Positions 25,036 through 33,524 are shown, counted from the stretch's first letter. The stretch: 64,000 nucleotides of DNA from Gammaproteobacteria bacterium (GCA_011523795.1 WTFY01000010.1:219692-283691), one strand, 5' to 3'. Made by a program: numbers and translations. Notes: a model not told the origin generated them from the letters alone.

Positions 25036-27080
25036 GAAGGGTTCCGGTTTGCCTGCCTGCGAAGGGCCGCCTGGATCCTCGCCGCCAGTTCCGTGGCCGA
25101 AAAGGGCTTGACGAGGTAGTCGGCAGCACCTCTCTCCAATGCATTGGCGATGGTCTCGTCCCTTCCGTAGGCGGAGATGAAGATGACCGGCACATGGGAC
25201 AGTTCGGGGACGTGTTCCATCAACCAGATTCCGTCCGTTCCGGGCAATACCAGGTCCAGCAGGACCAGATGGGGTTTTTCCGTCTGCATGATCTGAGACA
25301 GTTCCCGGTGTTCGCTGGTGACGATGGGAGAGTAGTTCTGTGCCGCGAGCGCATCCCGGATGAAGCGCAGCATCTGCGGATCATCGTCGACCACGAGAAT
25401 ACGCTTGGGTGCCTCCCCCTTTTTGGAGGGCGGGTGCAGGTTATTCTTGGGAGCGCTCGAAACGGCCCCGCTGTCGGGCGCATCGGTCACCGGAATTGTG
25501 AAGGTGATACGCGTCCCTTGGCCTACTCCGCCGCTTTCGGCCCAAATGCGGCCCCCGTGGGCCTCCACCAGCCCCTTGCAGATGACCAGGCCCAGGCTGC
25601 CGCTGATCCCCGGCGCCCTGTCACCACTGAGATGAGAGTATTTCTGGAACAGGTTCTCCAGTTCTTTCGGGGACCTGCCCCATCCTTCATCGCAGACCGA
25701 GACCGCGACGTGCACGTCGTCACGTACCGCGGTGACCCGGATGGGGGAGGACTCCGGCGAGTGCGCCGATGCGTTGGAAAACAGGTTGGCAAGGACCTGT
25801 ACGATGCGCAGGCTGTCTACCATCACTCGAGGCAGGTCCGGCGGCAGGTCAATCAGGATGGGGTGCCCCCTGCCCCCGCTCAGAAAGGTGTTCCTCGCCT
25901 GGTCCACCAAGTCCGCCAGTTCCATGGAATTGGGATTCACCGACAGCGTGCCCATGTCGATGCGCCCCGCGTCCAGCAGGTCACTTATCAGGCTTCGCAT
26001 GTGATCGGACTGCTCGTCGATAATGTGGAAAAACTGGTGTATCTCCGTCAGGTCCAGGGGCTGCTGAGCGTTCAGGACGGTAGATGCCGACCCCTTGATA
26101 GAAGCCAGCGGTACCCGCAGCTCATGGCTGACCATGCTCGTGAACTCTGCCCGCATGCGGTCCAGTTCTTCGAGCGGCGCCAGGTCCTGCATGGTGACGA
26201 CCACTGACTCGACCACGTTGTCGGCAGAAAAGATCGGTGTGGCGTTGATGAGTGCTTTCACACTTCGACCGTCGGCAACTGAGAACATGACTTCCTCGGA
26301 GCGCATTGTCTCGCCGGTATTCAGCTCCCGTACCAGCACGAACTCGTCGAGAGTGACCTCGCGTCCATCCGCGCGCGTGTAGGTCATGACTTCCATCAGC
26401 TGCTCTATGGAACGTCCAGGCGTACGCAGGACCTCGAAAATCCGCCTCGCCTCCCGGTTGAATGACACGGGATTGCCGGACCGGGCATCAAAGACCACAA
26501 CACCGATCGGTGAGGTTTCGATCAGGGCCTCAAGGTTGGCACGGACCCGCTGTTCGTCGTGGTATACCCAGGCGTTCGTGATGGCCGTCCCCGCCTGCGA
26601 GGCAAACAGCACCAGGATCTCTTCGTCTTCGCCCGTGAACTCCTGTGCACCTTCCTTTTCCGCGAGAAAGAAGTTGCCCACGTGTACGCCCCGGTGACGC
26701 ATCGGGGTGCCCTGGAAGGTCTTGGACCGTATTAACTCCGCTGAGAAGCCGAGTGAGCGTACGTAGGCGGGCAGGTCCGCAAACCTCACAGCTCCAGAAA
26801 GATGTCGGAAGTATTCGAACAGCCGTGGCCCGTCGGGCCACTGCACGAACTGCTGGTGCTCTTCCTCGGTAAAGCCGGAACTAATGAAGTCTAGGATCTG
26901 CCCCTCCTCATCGAGGGTCGTGATGATGCCGTAGCGGGCATTGGTCAGTGTGCGGGCGCTGTCGACCACCTCATGCAGGACAGTATTGATGTCGAGGCTC
27001 GAGTTGATGCGAAGAATCGCCCCGCTCAGCTGCGAGATCCGCTCCCGTAGTGCCTCGATCTCGCCATTGTGATTCTTCAA
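25032..27080 (-). CDS. Hybrid histidine kinase with GAF, PAS and receiver domains
   Basis: 682 residues, with no membrane segment, so cytoplasmic. The order is a short coiled coil (1-28), GAF (about 28-172, with FQGTPMRHRGVHVGNFFLAE), PAS (about 182-300), HisKA with H319 (SMVSHELRVPLASIKG), HATPase (N432 and N436 in ANLFSNASAHS; DEGWG at 464-468; GSLGLVICKG), and a receiver (565-DDD, phospho-acceptor D609, K658). The G-box GSLGL is one Gly poorer than the usual GSGLGL, so ATP binding may be weak. It ends in the linker just before the wHTH output gene, with which it overlaps by 4 bp. It lies between two related lipoprotein genes and may control them; that is inference. Confidence 0.85.
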   Translation of the reverse strand: MKNHNGEIEALRERISQLSGAILRINSSLDINTVLHEVVDSARTLTNARYGIITTLDEEGQILDFISSGFTEEEHQQFVQWPDGPRLFEYFRHLSGAVRFADLPAYVRSLGFSAELIRSKTFQGTPMRHRGVHVGNFFLAEKEGAQEFTGEDEEILVLFASQAGTAITNAWVYHDEQRVRANLEALIETSPIGVVVFDARSGNPVSFNREARRIFEVLRTPGRSIEQLMEVMTYTRADGREVTLDEFVLVRELNTGETMRSEEVMFSVADGRSVKALINATPIFSADNVVESVVVTMQDLAPLEELDRMRAEFTSMVSHELRVPLASIKGSASTVLNAQQPLDLTEIHQFFHIIDEQSDHMRSLISDLLDAGRIDMGTLSVNPNSMELADLVDQARNTFLSGGRGHPILIDLPPDLPRVMVDSLRIVQVLANLFSNASAHSPESSPIRVTAVRDDVHVAVSVCDEGWGRSPKELENLFQKYSHLSGDRAPGISGSLGLVICKGLVEAHGGRIWAESGGVGQGTRITFTIPVTDAPDSGAVSSAPKNNLHPPSKKGEAPKRILVVDDDPQMLRFIRDALAAQNYSPIVTSEHRELSQIMQTEKPHLVLLDLVLPGTDGIWLMEHVPELSHVPVIFISAYGRDETIANALERGAADYLVKPFSATELAARIQAALRRQANRNPS

Positions 27081-27309
27081 TGGTTTCTCCCAAACTCTAA
27101 AAAACCAGGATGCTGAGTGCCTGGATGCTGGGTCCTGGTCGCAGGGACCTGTGTCGGCACCGGCAACGCTTTTCCAGGCGTAAATCTTCAGGTGTTCCCC
27201 GAAATTCTCATAATTCTTTGGCTTAGCCTCACAAGAATCTCATAAAGCTGCAGTTAAAATCAACGCGCAAGCTTGGCAAAGCTAAGAAGTGGAAAAGCTC
27301 AAGCATAAG

Positions 27310-27357
27310 GGTGCGCGACTCCCAAATTCAGCACGGAATTCATGGGATGCGCGCACC
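27310..27357. promoter_or_regulatory. GC-rich inverted repeat upstream of the kinase and lipoprotein genes
   Basis: GGTGCGCG (27310-27317) pairs with CGCGCACC (27350-27357). After a small internal loop TCCC pairs with GGGA. It lies in the 560-bp gap between the divergent kinase and lipoprotein genes. On the minus strand the loop contains TGCTGAAT, and nearby TTCCACTTCTTAG is shared with element B, so it may be a worn relative of that family. Confidence 0.4.
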
Positions 27358-27372
27358 GCGTGTTTGGCCTGA

Positions 27373-27455
27373 TTCAGGTGCGTGGGGATTACCGAGGAAC
27401 CTGGTACTGCTAATGGTTCTTTACGCTTGTGGCACATGTGCTTCACGCACCTGAA
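27373..27455. promoter_or_regulatory. Long-range 12-bp inverted repeat in the lipoprotein leader
   Basis: TTCAGGTGCGTG (27373-27384) and CACGCACCTGAA (27444-27455) are exact complements 59 nt apart, enclosing a smaller ACC / GGT stem. It could be a leader RNA fold or a paired operator for the lipoprotein gene starting at 27642. Confidence 0.45.
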
Positions 27456-27641
27456 CATTCGTGAATGCACAATGAATTCGGCTGTACGGGCGGATCAGGG
27501 TCCAGCAGGCGCATCCTGGATGCTCCAGTCGGCAACTTGGATGAACTGCAGGCCATCCCCACCGGGTACGAGTTTCATTTCGGTCCCGGGCCCCATAACC
27601 CGGATGGAACGTTTCAGCACGGCGCCTGGAGGCAATGAACC

Positions 27642-28868
27642 ATGGGACAGTCATTCTATTCAACCGGAGATTCATGTTTGGGGCACTGGCTCGCAGTCCT
27701 CGCTGCGGTCCTGTTGGTTCACAACCTTGCCGCTTGCGGCGGTGGAGGCGGCAGCAGTAAGGTTGAAACAATCACCAGTACGCCTCCTTTCGGCCAGGGG
27801 ACAGTAGACGAACAAAGCCGACAGGGCAGCATGGAACAGGCTGCAACCACGCTTCCAGCATTCGGCAGTGTCACCCAGTCATCGAACAGTATGGATTCAA
27901 GCGGCTCAACTGGCTGCACGGGATCATCCTGTAGCCAAGCACCCGGACACCTGATATCGACGGACACTGCCAGCACCATGTTCACGGGCGACAGGTTCAC
28001 CTTGACCGTCACGCGTGAAAACGACAGTCCACTCGTTTTCGACACGGCTACGGACGAGGCGGAACAGAGCCTGCCGGGCTTGAGTCCCGTCACAGGCAGA
28101 CAGAGCCAGCTCGGCACAATTGTGGATGCTGCCGCCAACAGCCTTGCGGCTGCGGTGACATGGGTGGATTGGTCATCCACGGATACCACGGATTACCTGG
28201 CGGGAGGATACTGGCTGTATGTCGGGATCGACCTTGAGGCGGGCAACCTGGCGGATGTCGAGATTGGTGCATTCGTGGATGGACCCGAACTTTCAGGATC
28301 CGTAAACATGCCTGTATCGGGCACGGCCTCATACAGCGGCATCACGGGTGGAGTTTACGCAACAAAATACGGAACCGATCTTCCCCGGGGCTCTGCAGGA
28401 TCCTATGGGGCGGGAGAGTACCTGGGGAACATCTACCTTACGGCAAATTTCGATACGTCCAGCATCTCGGGCATGATAGACCATATCAATCTCTACGGTT
28501 CATATCTGGAAACCCCGAGCGGTACCTTGCAAACCCTTGATGACTATCCGCAATCAGGTTACCAAGTCATGCTGGATTCCCTGTCCATTACGGAAAATGG
28601 ATCGTTCAGGGGAACGGGTGTCAGGCTTGCCCATCCTCAGCTGAGGATGACCCACACGGATGGTGCATGGGGTGGCAAATTTTCCACGCTGGACGACAGC
28701 TCGGGAAATCCCCGCATGGTTGCAGGCACCTATGGCGGAACGGCAAGAACTTCGGGCGCAAGCGAGGTCGCATTCATAGGAGCTTTCTATGGCTCAACGG
28801 AATTGCTTGAAAACAGGCCGGTTCAGCCGGCAAATGCCCCGCCGATGATGCCCGCAGCTGGCAACTGA
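27642..28868 (+). CDS. Surface-type lipoprotein with a TbpB-like barrel domain, paralogue
   Basis: 408 residues from the ATG at 27642 (GGAGG at 27628-27632). The lipobox is HNLAAC (Cys32), followed by a poly-Gly and a low-complexity Ser/Thr-rich linker to about residue 110, as in lipoproteins held away from the membrane. The folded part shares the core YLAGGYWLYVG, FVDGPEL, NMPVSGTASYSGITGGVY with the gene at 23436. It also has the late pattern GAWGGKFSTLDDSSGNPRMV AGTYGG (the other has FYGGQFSNIPDDQGNPRLVT GIY). The two are clear paralogues and lie on opposite sides of the kinase gene. Confidence 0.68.
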   Translation: MGQSFYSTGDSCLGHWLAVLAAVLLVHNLAACGGGGGSSKVETITSTPPFGQGTVDEQSRQGSMEQAATTLPAFGSVTQSSNSMDSSGSTGCTGSSCSQAPGHLISTDTASTMFTGDRFTLTVTRENDSPLVFDTATDEAEQSLPGLSPVTGRQSQLGTIVDAAANSLAAAVTWVDWSSTDTTDYLAGGYWLYVGIDLEAGNLADVEIGAFVDGPELSGSVNMPVSGTASYSGITGGVYATKYGTDLPRGSAGSYGAGEYLGNIYLTANFDTSSISGMIDHINLYGSYLETPSGTLQTLDDYPQSGYQVMLDSLSITENGSFRGTGVRLAHPQLRMTHTDGAWGGKFSTLDDSSGNPRMVAGTYGGTARTSGASEVAFIGAFYGSTELLENRPVQPANAPPMMPAAGN

Positions 28869-29168
28869 GACTACCACCCGTCGATCATGGCGCTTCCCTT
28901 GCGGATTCAAGCCGGGTCATGCGGGAATATTGCCTGTTGTCTGGATTTGGCTTTACCCGACTCATGGACGGAATTCGAGGCATCAAACCGGAGAAGGAAC
29001 CATGGACAAGGCGCTGCGTGAACGAATAGGAAGCTTTGGGGAGACTTGTGGGCATCGGGTAGGCCACGCAAGGGACCATGGGCTCCCAGCAGAACGAGGC
29101 ACAGGAAACGTATCGTTCTGCTAGAGTACATGCAGCGTTCCATCTTGCTGAACCAAAGGGGAAATTGA
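28869..29168. other. 300-bp gap without a gene
   Basis: I see no family match on either strand. It contains the upstream region of the 29169 gene; no clear promoter pair was found. Confidence 0.4.
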
Positions 29169-29660
29169 ATGAACAAATGGATCCCGATTCTGGCCTGTGT
29201 CCTGATGGCCACGACCGTTCATGCCGAGGGCATGTTCAGTATGACCAGCAGCTGGACACGTGATTACGACACGATGGACTATTCCGGACATCGGGTCACC
29301 GTCGGAACACTTGATGGGACCACTACGGTCCTTGAAAGCGATCGTGAGCCTTTTGTAGCGGGGTCCCACCATTTGTCCAGGTGTCTCGTGTACGCCAACA
29401 GGTCGGAAAAATCCTACCAGCTGGACGCATGGTGCATCGTCACGGACAGGGATAACGACAAGCTGTTCGTTTTTGCTGACCGTCCGAAAGGCGACACGCA
29501 GGCCGGAGGAGGTGGGAAAGGCCGCTGGCACCTGCAGGGCGGCACGGGGAAATACTCGGGAATTTCGGGTAAATGCGATTATAAGGTTGAGTACCTCGGG
29601 AATGACCGGGTTATCAACATGACGGAAGATTGCAAATGGAACAGGCGTGTTGACCCTTGA
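29169..29660 (+). CDS. Small exported protein with a lipocalin/allene-oxide-cyclase-like pattern
   Basis: 163 residues with a signal peptide (MNKWIPILACVLMATTVHAE, cleavage after HA) and a ribosome site AAAGGGGAAATTGA. The mature part has FVAGSHHLSRCLVYANRSEK and GRWHLQGGTGKYSGISGKCD YKVEYLG. The G-T-G-K-Y-x-G-I-x-G motif with alternating strands is seen in small secreted beta-barrel proteins of the allene oxide cyclase or dirigent-like kind. Four cysteines in the mature protein may form disulfides. The function is unknown; it would act in the periplasm or outside. Confidence 0.65.
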   Translation: MNKWIPILACVLMATTVHAEGMFSMTSSWTRDYDTMDYSGHRVTVGTLDGTTTVLESDREPFVAGSHHLSRCLVYANRSEKSYQLDAWCIVTDRDNDKLFVFADRPKGDTQAGGGGKGRWHLQGGTGKYSGISGKCDYKVEYLGNDRVINMTEDCKWNRRVDP

Positions 29661-29887
29661 TTCAAGGTTGCAAAATTGCAACTGATAATGAGGGTACGCG
29701 GGAGGCGTACCCCACCGCATGCACCCTTTGTACCCAAGCCTCACCGGGAACCTTGACTTTGCCCAGAACCAGTGATTTCGTGGACACCGCTACAAGAGGT
29801 TCCCCGTGATTGATGGGTGCACACGTCAATTTGTAGCGGTTGACTCAGAGTTCGTTCCATTCGGCTTCACAGGAAGTACAGAAAACC

Positions 29888-30679
29888 TTGAGTAAGTTTT
29901 ACATTCGGTTTTTGCAGCCTGTCACATTGGTGGCTGTAACCGGGATCTGGCTGGTTTCAGGGAGTGCCATCGCCGGAGATCTATACCTGCGCGGCGGTCT
30001 GGGATTGGACTGGCCGGACAATGCGGTGTTTACAGACAGCGACTGCTTCAGCACCGTCCCGGCGGCGCTCTACGGATGCGGAACCGGTGGTGACGGCGCA
30101 CCCTACCGGTCAGCCGGCGATTTCGGAACGGTGCCCGCGCTGGAGATCGGGCTTGGCTATGCAAGGGGAGCGATGCGGATCGAGGTGCAGGTCGAGTATC
30201 GTCCCCGCTTCGAGTTCAAGGGCCGGGCCAATTTCCTGGCACCTGATCGACGGCAATCCGTTTCTGCGAACCTGTCCTCGGTGACGGGGATGCTGGCGGG
30301 TTTCGTCGACCTCGCCGGGCTGGACCTGACCAAGTCCGGCTCCCTTGTCCCGTTCGCCGGTGCCGGTATCGGCGTTGCGCATACCCGGATCGGGAAAACC
30401 ACCATGACTTTCCCGGCGACGACAACGCTCGTGCCGGGCGGAAGCCGGACAAGACTGGCGTGGATGGCGACGGCCGGGATCGCGATGGCACTGGACGAGC
30501 GTGTGAGCCTGGATCTGGCCTGGCGCTATACGGATCTTGGCGGGATTCGCACGCCGCGGGGTCAAGGCTCGGTGGTCTGGCGCAACGGGAGCCGGCAACC
30601 GCTGTTGCTTGATCTCGCCCCCACGAAGGCAGGACTCAGGGGACACGGTGTCCGGCTGTCGCTACGTTACGCTTTATGA
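29888..30679 (+). CDS. Outer-membrane beta-barrel protein (Opa/OmpW-like size)
   Basis: About 263 residues. There is no ATG at the expected place; TTG at 29888 (LSKFYIRFLQPVTLVAVTGI) best fits the signal peptide (cleavage near AIAGD) and has AGGAAG some 13 nt upstream. A TTG at 29840 is another option. The mature part starts GDLYLRGGLGLDWPDNAVF and has barrel strands such as PALEIGLGYARGAMRIEVQV EYRPRFEF and VSLDLAWRYTDLGGI. It ends GHGVRLSLRYAL, the end form of small 8-strand barrels. Two cysteines (DSDCFSTVPAALYGC) lie in the first outer loop. Confidence 0.72.
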   Translation: MSKFYIRFLQPVTLVAVTGIWLVSGSAIAGDLYLRGGLGLDWPDNAVFTDSDCFSTVPAALYGCGTGGDGAPYRSAGDFGTVPALEIGLGYARGAMRIEVQVEYRPRFEFKGRANFLAPDRRQSVSANLSSVTGMLAGFVDLAGLDLTKSGSLVPFAGAGIGVAHTRIGKTTMTFPATTTLVPGGSRTRLAWMATAGIAMALDERVSLDLAWRYTDLGGIRTPRGQGSVVWRNGSRQPLLLDLAPTKAGLRGHGVRLSLRYAL

Positions 30680-30759
30680 GGATAGTGCGGATCAGGCATA
30701 GCACTCTCGCTACGATGCGCACTCACATGGGCCCAGTTTTTGGGGACGGACCACTATTA

Positions 30760-31146
30760 CTAAGGACTGACCCGCACCAGGCGTTGTTTGAACCAGTCTG
30801 CAAGTTCATCATAACAAGTCTCTCCTTGGGCGACACTTGTTATGGTATCTGCTATGACCATATCGTCTTCGACAAATTCGTAGCCGCTTCTCACCGCCAG
30901 TAGCTCAACGAGATACAGGGCTGTACGCTTGTTCCCATCCGAGAAGCCATGATTGGTGACCATGCCATGAAGTAAAGCTGCCGCTTTTTGATGGATAAAC
31001 CGGTGATAGCCATGATAGGGGCGAGCAATTGCTGACAGGATCGCATGCTGGCTCACGATTCCCGGAGCACCGCCATGCTCGAGTGCCTCTTCATGACCAC
31101 GGACAGCATCAGCCCACGTGATGCGGTAATGTGGTCTAGCGATCAG
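30760..31146 (-). CDS. doc: Doc/Fic-type toxin with a non-standard start
   Basis: The Doc motif is HGFSDGNKRTAL, and the rest (EALEHGGAPGIVSQHAILSA, AAALLHGMVTN, YEFVEDDMVIADTITSVAQG) is typical of the family. The frame extends to the antitoxin overlap with HYRITWADAVRGHEEALEHG, which homologues have, but no ATG, GTG or TTG is available there. CTG at 31146 would give about 128 residues, the usual Doc length. The first GTG (31056) would give only 98 and remove the first helix. Doc phosphorylates EF-Tu in known cases. It overlaps the antitoxin gene by 11 bp if CTG is used. Confidence 0.75.
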   Translation of the reverse strand: MIARPHYRITWADAVRGHEEALEHGGAPGIVSQHAILSAIARPYHGYHRFIHQKAAALLHGMVTNHGFSDGNKRTALYLVELLAVRSGYEFVEDDMVIADTITSVAQGETCYDELADWFKQRLVRVSP

Positions 31147-31336
31147 CCAACACCTGCATGGCTTTTCTTCGCTTTATGGAAGTTTCCTTGATGATTCGTT
31201 CAGAGGTCCGAGTAACTTTCTTCGACGAGACATCTCGACCAGTAGCGCTACATCTCTCCAAGGTACGACTTTTTCCCTTGACAGATCGAGGAGACTGCTG
31301 ACTTCCGGATGCTTGTGATTTTAAACGCTTTGACAT
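31136..31336 (-). CDS. Small antitoxin paired with Doc
   Basis: 66 residues, strongly basic, ending TSERIIKETSIKRRKAMQVL ADR. This C-terminus is typical of the short antitoxins that precede Doc-like toxins (RIxKETxxKRRxAxxxLADR) and wrap over the Fic fold. The N-terminal half is Ser/Lys-rich and probably disordered or DNA-binding. Its stop overlaps the start of the toxin frame. Confidence 0.72.
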   Translation of the reverse strand: MSKRLKSQASGSQQSPRSVKGKSRTLERCSATGRDVSSKKVTRTSERIIKETSIKRRKAMQVLADR

Positions 31337-31674
31337 TTGCTAGCCCTTGAGGAACTCAATCAATGAGTGCAGGCCGCTTTCATCATAACAAGCTCAAAAT
31401 AACCGGTCAAAATTGCGGGACAGGTTATTGAAGACTGAGTGACGGGTGCAGCCTCCCAACTAAGGATTTGGAAAGCAGGAACTTGTGAAGACTGTTTGCA
31501 GTAGTATTACGGCAATGCGGAACACCTCGAGGGGGTCATTGGGGCTTTACATTCAAAGGCTCCGGTTCAACGCGGTCTCGCCACACTGCAGGATGCCAGT
31601 AAGGCCAACGGAAGGAGGTGTGAAGCGGGTTAGAGGTAGCTTTGATTCAGGACGCGTTGGTCGGCTTTCCCCGC
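31337..31674. other. Gap between the Doc pair and hipA, no gene seen
   Basis: 338 bp. The only structure noticed is an inverted repeat AATAACC (31398-31404) / GGTTATT (31423-31429), which lies upstream of the Doc antitoxin and could belong to its promoter region. Confidence 0.4.
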
Positions 31675-32898
31675 TTAGGCGATCGGTATCCTCCTCAAGT
31701 GTGCCTCCACGGCGCGGACTACATCGTACGTCAGCGGCAGGTGAGTCTTTTCGGCATGCCAGTGTTGGTGAAACCGGGCTACTGTCTCACGTGCGGTATC
31801 CAGCACCAGCTTTTCCGGCAGGTGGGCCCTGGCAGCCAGGTGTGACAGTTCGTCCTCGGAGAATTCGTCAAAGCGCCTGCTGCGGCTGACATTGAGTGCC
31901 GCCTGGTCATCCGGCATCCAGACAACCGTCGGGATGAAATCATAGGCGGGCGCCAGCGCTGCATGCCGTTGATCCGGATAGATCAGCGACCAGTTCTTGA
32001 GGTGCATGTCGGCATTGCCAATGAGCGTGTTGAACGTCAGGCGCCTGATGAACTCCACCACATCCGCCTCGCTCCCTTCTGCGCCCAGGACCCGGGCAAT
32101 GCTTCGTGCACTGCCCTTGTCATACTTGTTTTCAGGGTAGAGGCCAAAGATTTGTGCAAAATCCTCGATGTGCTCGGCTCTGCCGTCCGGAAGCCGGTCG
32201 AAACGCTCTATCGCAAGCGCCTGCCCCTTGAGTACTCCGGTCCGGCCGGGCAGGTTGGCAATCGAATCGATGTCAGCGAGCTGGATGGCCGGTACATCCA
32301 TGCCGATCATCCGGGCCAGCGTCATCATCGCGAATTCGTTCTCGGGCACACCTTCGAACTCGAGTGACGGCAGCTTGACGATCCAGGAACCACCGATACC
32401 GCGAGCTGGAATGGTCAGCCCTTTGCGCGTGTCACCTGACGCCGGGAATTTGAGCTGAACCCCGGCAAGGGAAAACCGCAGTGCACTGGCGTGATGGACA
32501 CTTTCATCCTGTCTGCCATCATCGCCATCGCTGGCAGGTGGCCAGGAATCACCATCGGTGGGCCGGATCGTGAGCGCACCCGGCAGATCGCGGCCTAGCG
32601 CCCAAAGCAGGAAAAATTCCCGCTCAGGCTTCACGCCGGCACGTTCTGCAAGGTAGGTGCGCAGGCGCCCCTCGGGCAACAGGTTGGAAAAGAACGGCTG
32701 CACTCTCGTCCGGCAGGGCCTGAATTCGGTGATCAATTGCCCCAGCTGGTCCTTGAAACCAAGCCCGAGCACGGGTCGGTCTTCATCGTCAATGTAATCG
32801 TCATTCAATGCAAAAACCGTGCGATCGCCACCCACGTGGGTCAGCGTACCGACCGGAACGCCGTGAAGCAGGACCTCCAGGACGGTGACATCAGCCAT
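31675..32898 (-). CDS. hipA: HipA-type serine/threonine kinase toxin
   Basis: 407 residues from the ATG at 32898 (MADVTVLEVLLHGVPVGTLT); the longer frame shadows hipB. It has the N-terminal HipA_N part (FFSNLLPEGRLRTYLAERAG), the P-loop-like SLAGVQLKFPA, the catalytic loop GNADMHLKNWSLIY and the metal-binding AYDFIPTV. Known HipA toxins phosphorylate aminoacyl-tRNA synthetases such as GltX and stall growth. All key residues seem present, so it is probably active. It overlaps hipB by 8 bp. Confidence 0.9.
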   Translation of the reverse strand: MADVTVLEVLLHGVPVGTLTHVGGDRTVFALNDDYIDDEDRPVLGLGFKDQLGQLITEFRPCRTRVQPFFSNLLPEGRLRTYLAERAGVKPEREFFLLWALGRDLPGALTIRPTDGDSWPPASDGDDGRQDESVHHASALRFSLAGVQLKFPASGDTRKGLTIPARGIGGSWIVKLPSLEFEGVPENEFAMMTLARMIGMDVPAIQLADIDSIANLPGRTGVLKGQALAIERFDRLPDGRAEHIEDFAQIFGLYPENKYDKGSARSIARVLGAEGSEADVVEFIRRLTFNTLIGNADMHLKNWSLIYPDQRHAALAPAYDFIPTVVWMPDDQAALNVSRSRRFDEFSEDELSHLAARAHLPEKLVLDTARETVARFHQHWHAEKTHLPLTYDVVRAVEAHLRRIPIA

Positions 32899-33481
32899 GG
32901 TCGTCCTCATCCAGTCCATAGGCAGGTCGCACGGTCCTGTCCTCATCCGGGCCTTGCATCCCATGGGCCAGCTCATTGCGCAGACGCCTCATTTGCTCGA
33001 GAGCGCTGTCCAGTAAATCCATGCTGGCAGGAGGGTCTTCAAACTTCTTCAGCGCGCTCCTGGCGGACCGCAGCCCCCCAAGGCCGGATTCCGGGATCCG
33101 GAAATGTGTCAACGCGTGCACTTGACGGCTCAGCTGGGCCAGTTCCGGCATGGTCGGGTACGTCTGCAAGAGCCGGGCGATACGGTTTCGAAGCCGCATC
33201 AGTTCCCTGGACGCGCGCCGGGCCTCCCGGCTGACAGCCGCAGTCGTGCCGCCGCGCACGATTGCGTTGACGGCGGAGACATTCTTGCGTGGCACGAGCA
33301 CCAGCTGCATGCCAAGGGCATGAGCCAATGCGGCCAGGCTTGAAACCCGAAGATCGACCGCATCGTTCTCGATCTTCGAGATATGGCTCTGGGGCACACC
33401 GGTCTTGACACTGAGCTCGCGCTGACTGAGTCCGCAGGCTTCCCGGGCGTTTTTGAGCGCCTGGGTAATGGGTTCGGTCAT
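32891..33481 (-). CDS. hipB: HipB-type antitoxin with an extended C-terminus
   Basis: 196 residues from the ATG at 33481; the ATG at 33490 is an option. The HTH is at about residues 8-65 (LKNAREACGLSQRELSVKTG VPQSHISKIENDAVDLRVSS). E. coli HipB is only about 88 residues. Here roughly 120 more residues follow, with an Arg-rich helical region (EARRASRELMRLRNRIARLL) of unknown role. It should repress its own operon and neutralise HipA. The upstream region is very A+T rich with repeats that may be its operators. Confidence 0.85.
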   Translation of the reverse strand: MTEPITQALKNAREACGLSQRELSVKTGVPQSHISKIENDAVDLRVSSLAALAHALGMQLVLVPRKNVSAVNAIVRGGTTAAVSREARRASRELMRLRNRIARLLQTYPTMPELAQLSRQVHALTHFRIPESGLGGLRSARSALKKFEDPPASMDLLDSALEQMRRLRNELAHGMQGPDEDRTVRPAYGLDEDDHG

Positions 33482-33524
33482 GTAGTTCATATTGATATAA
33501 TCCAATATATTAAATCTAATTTCA

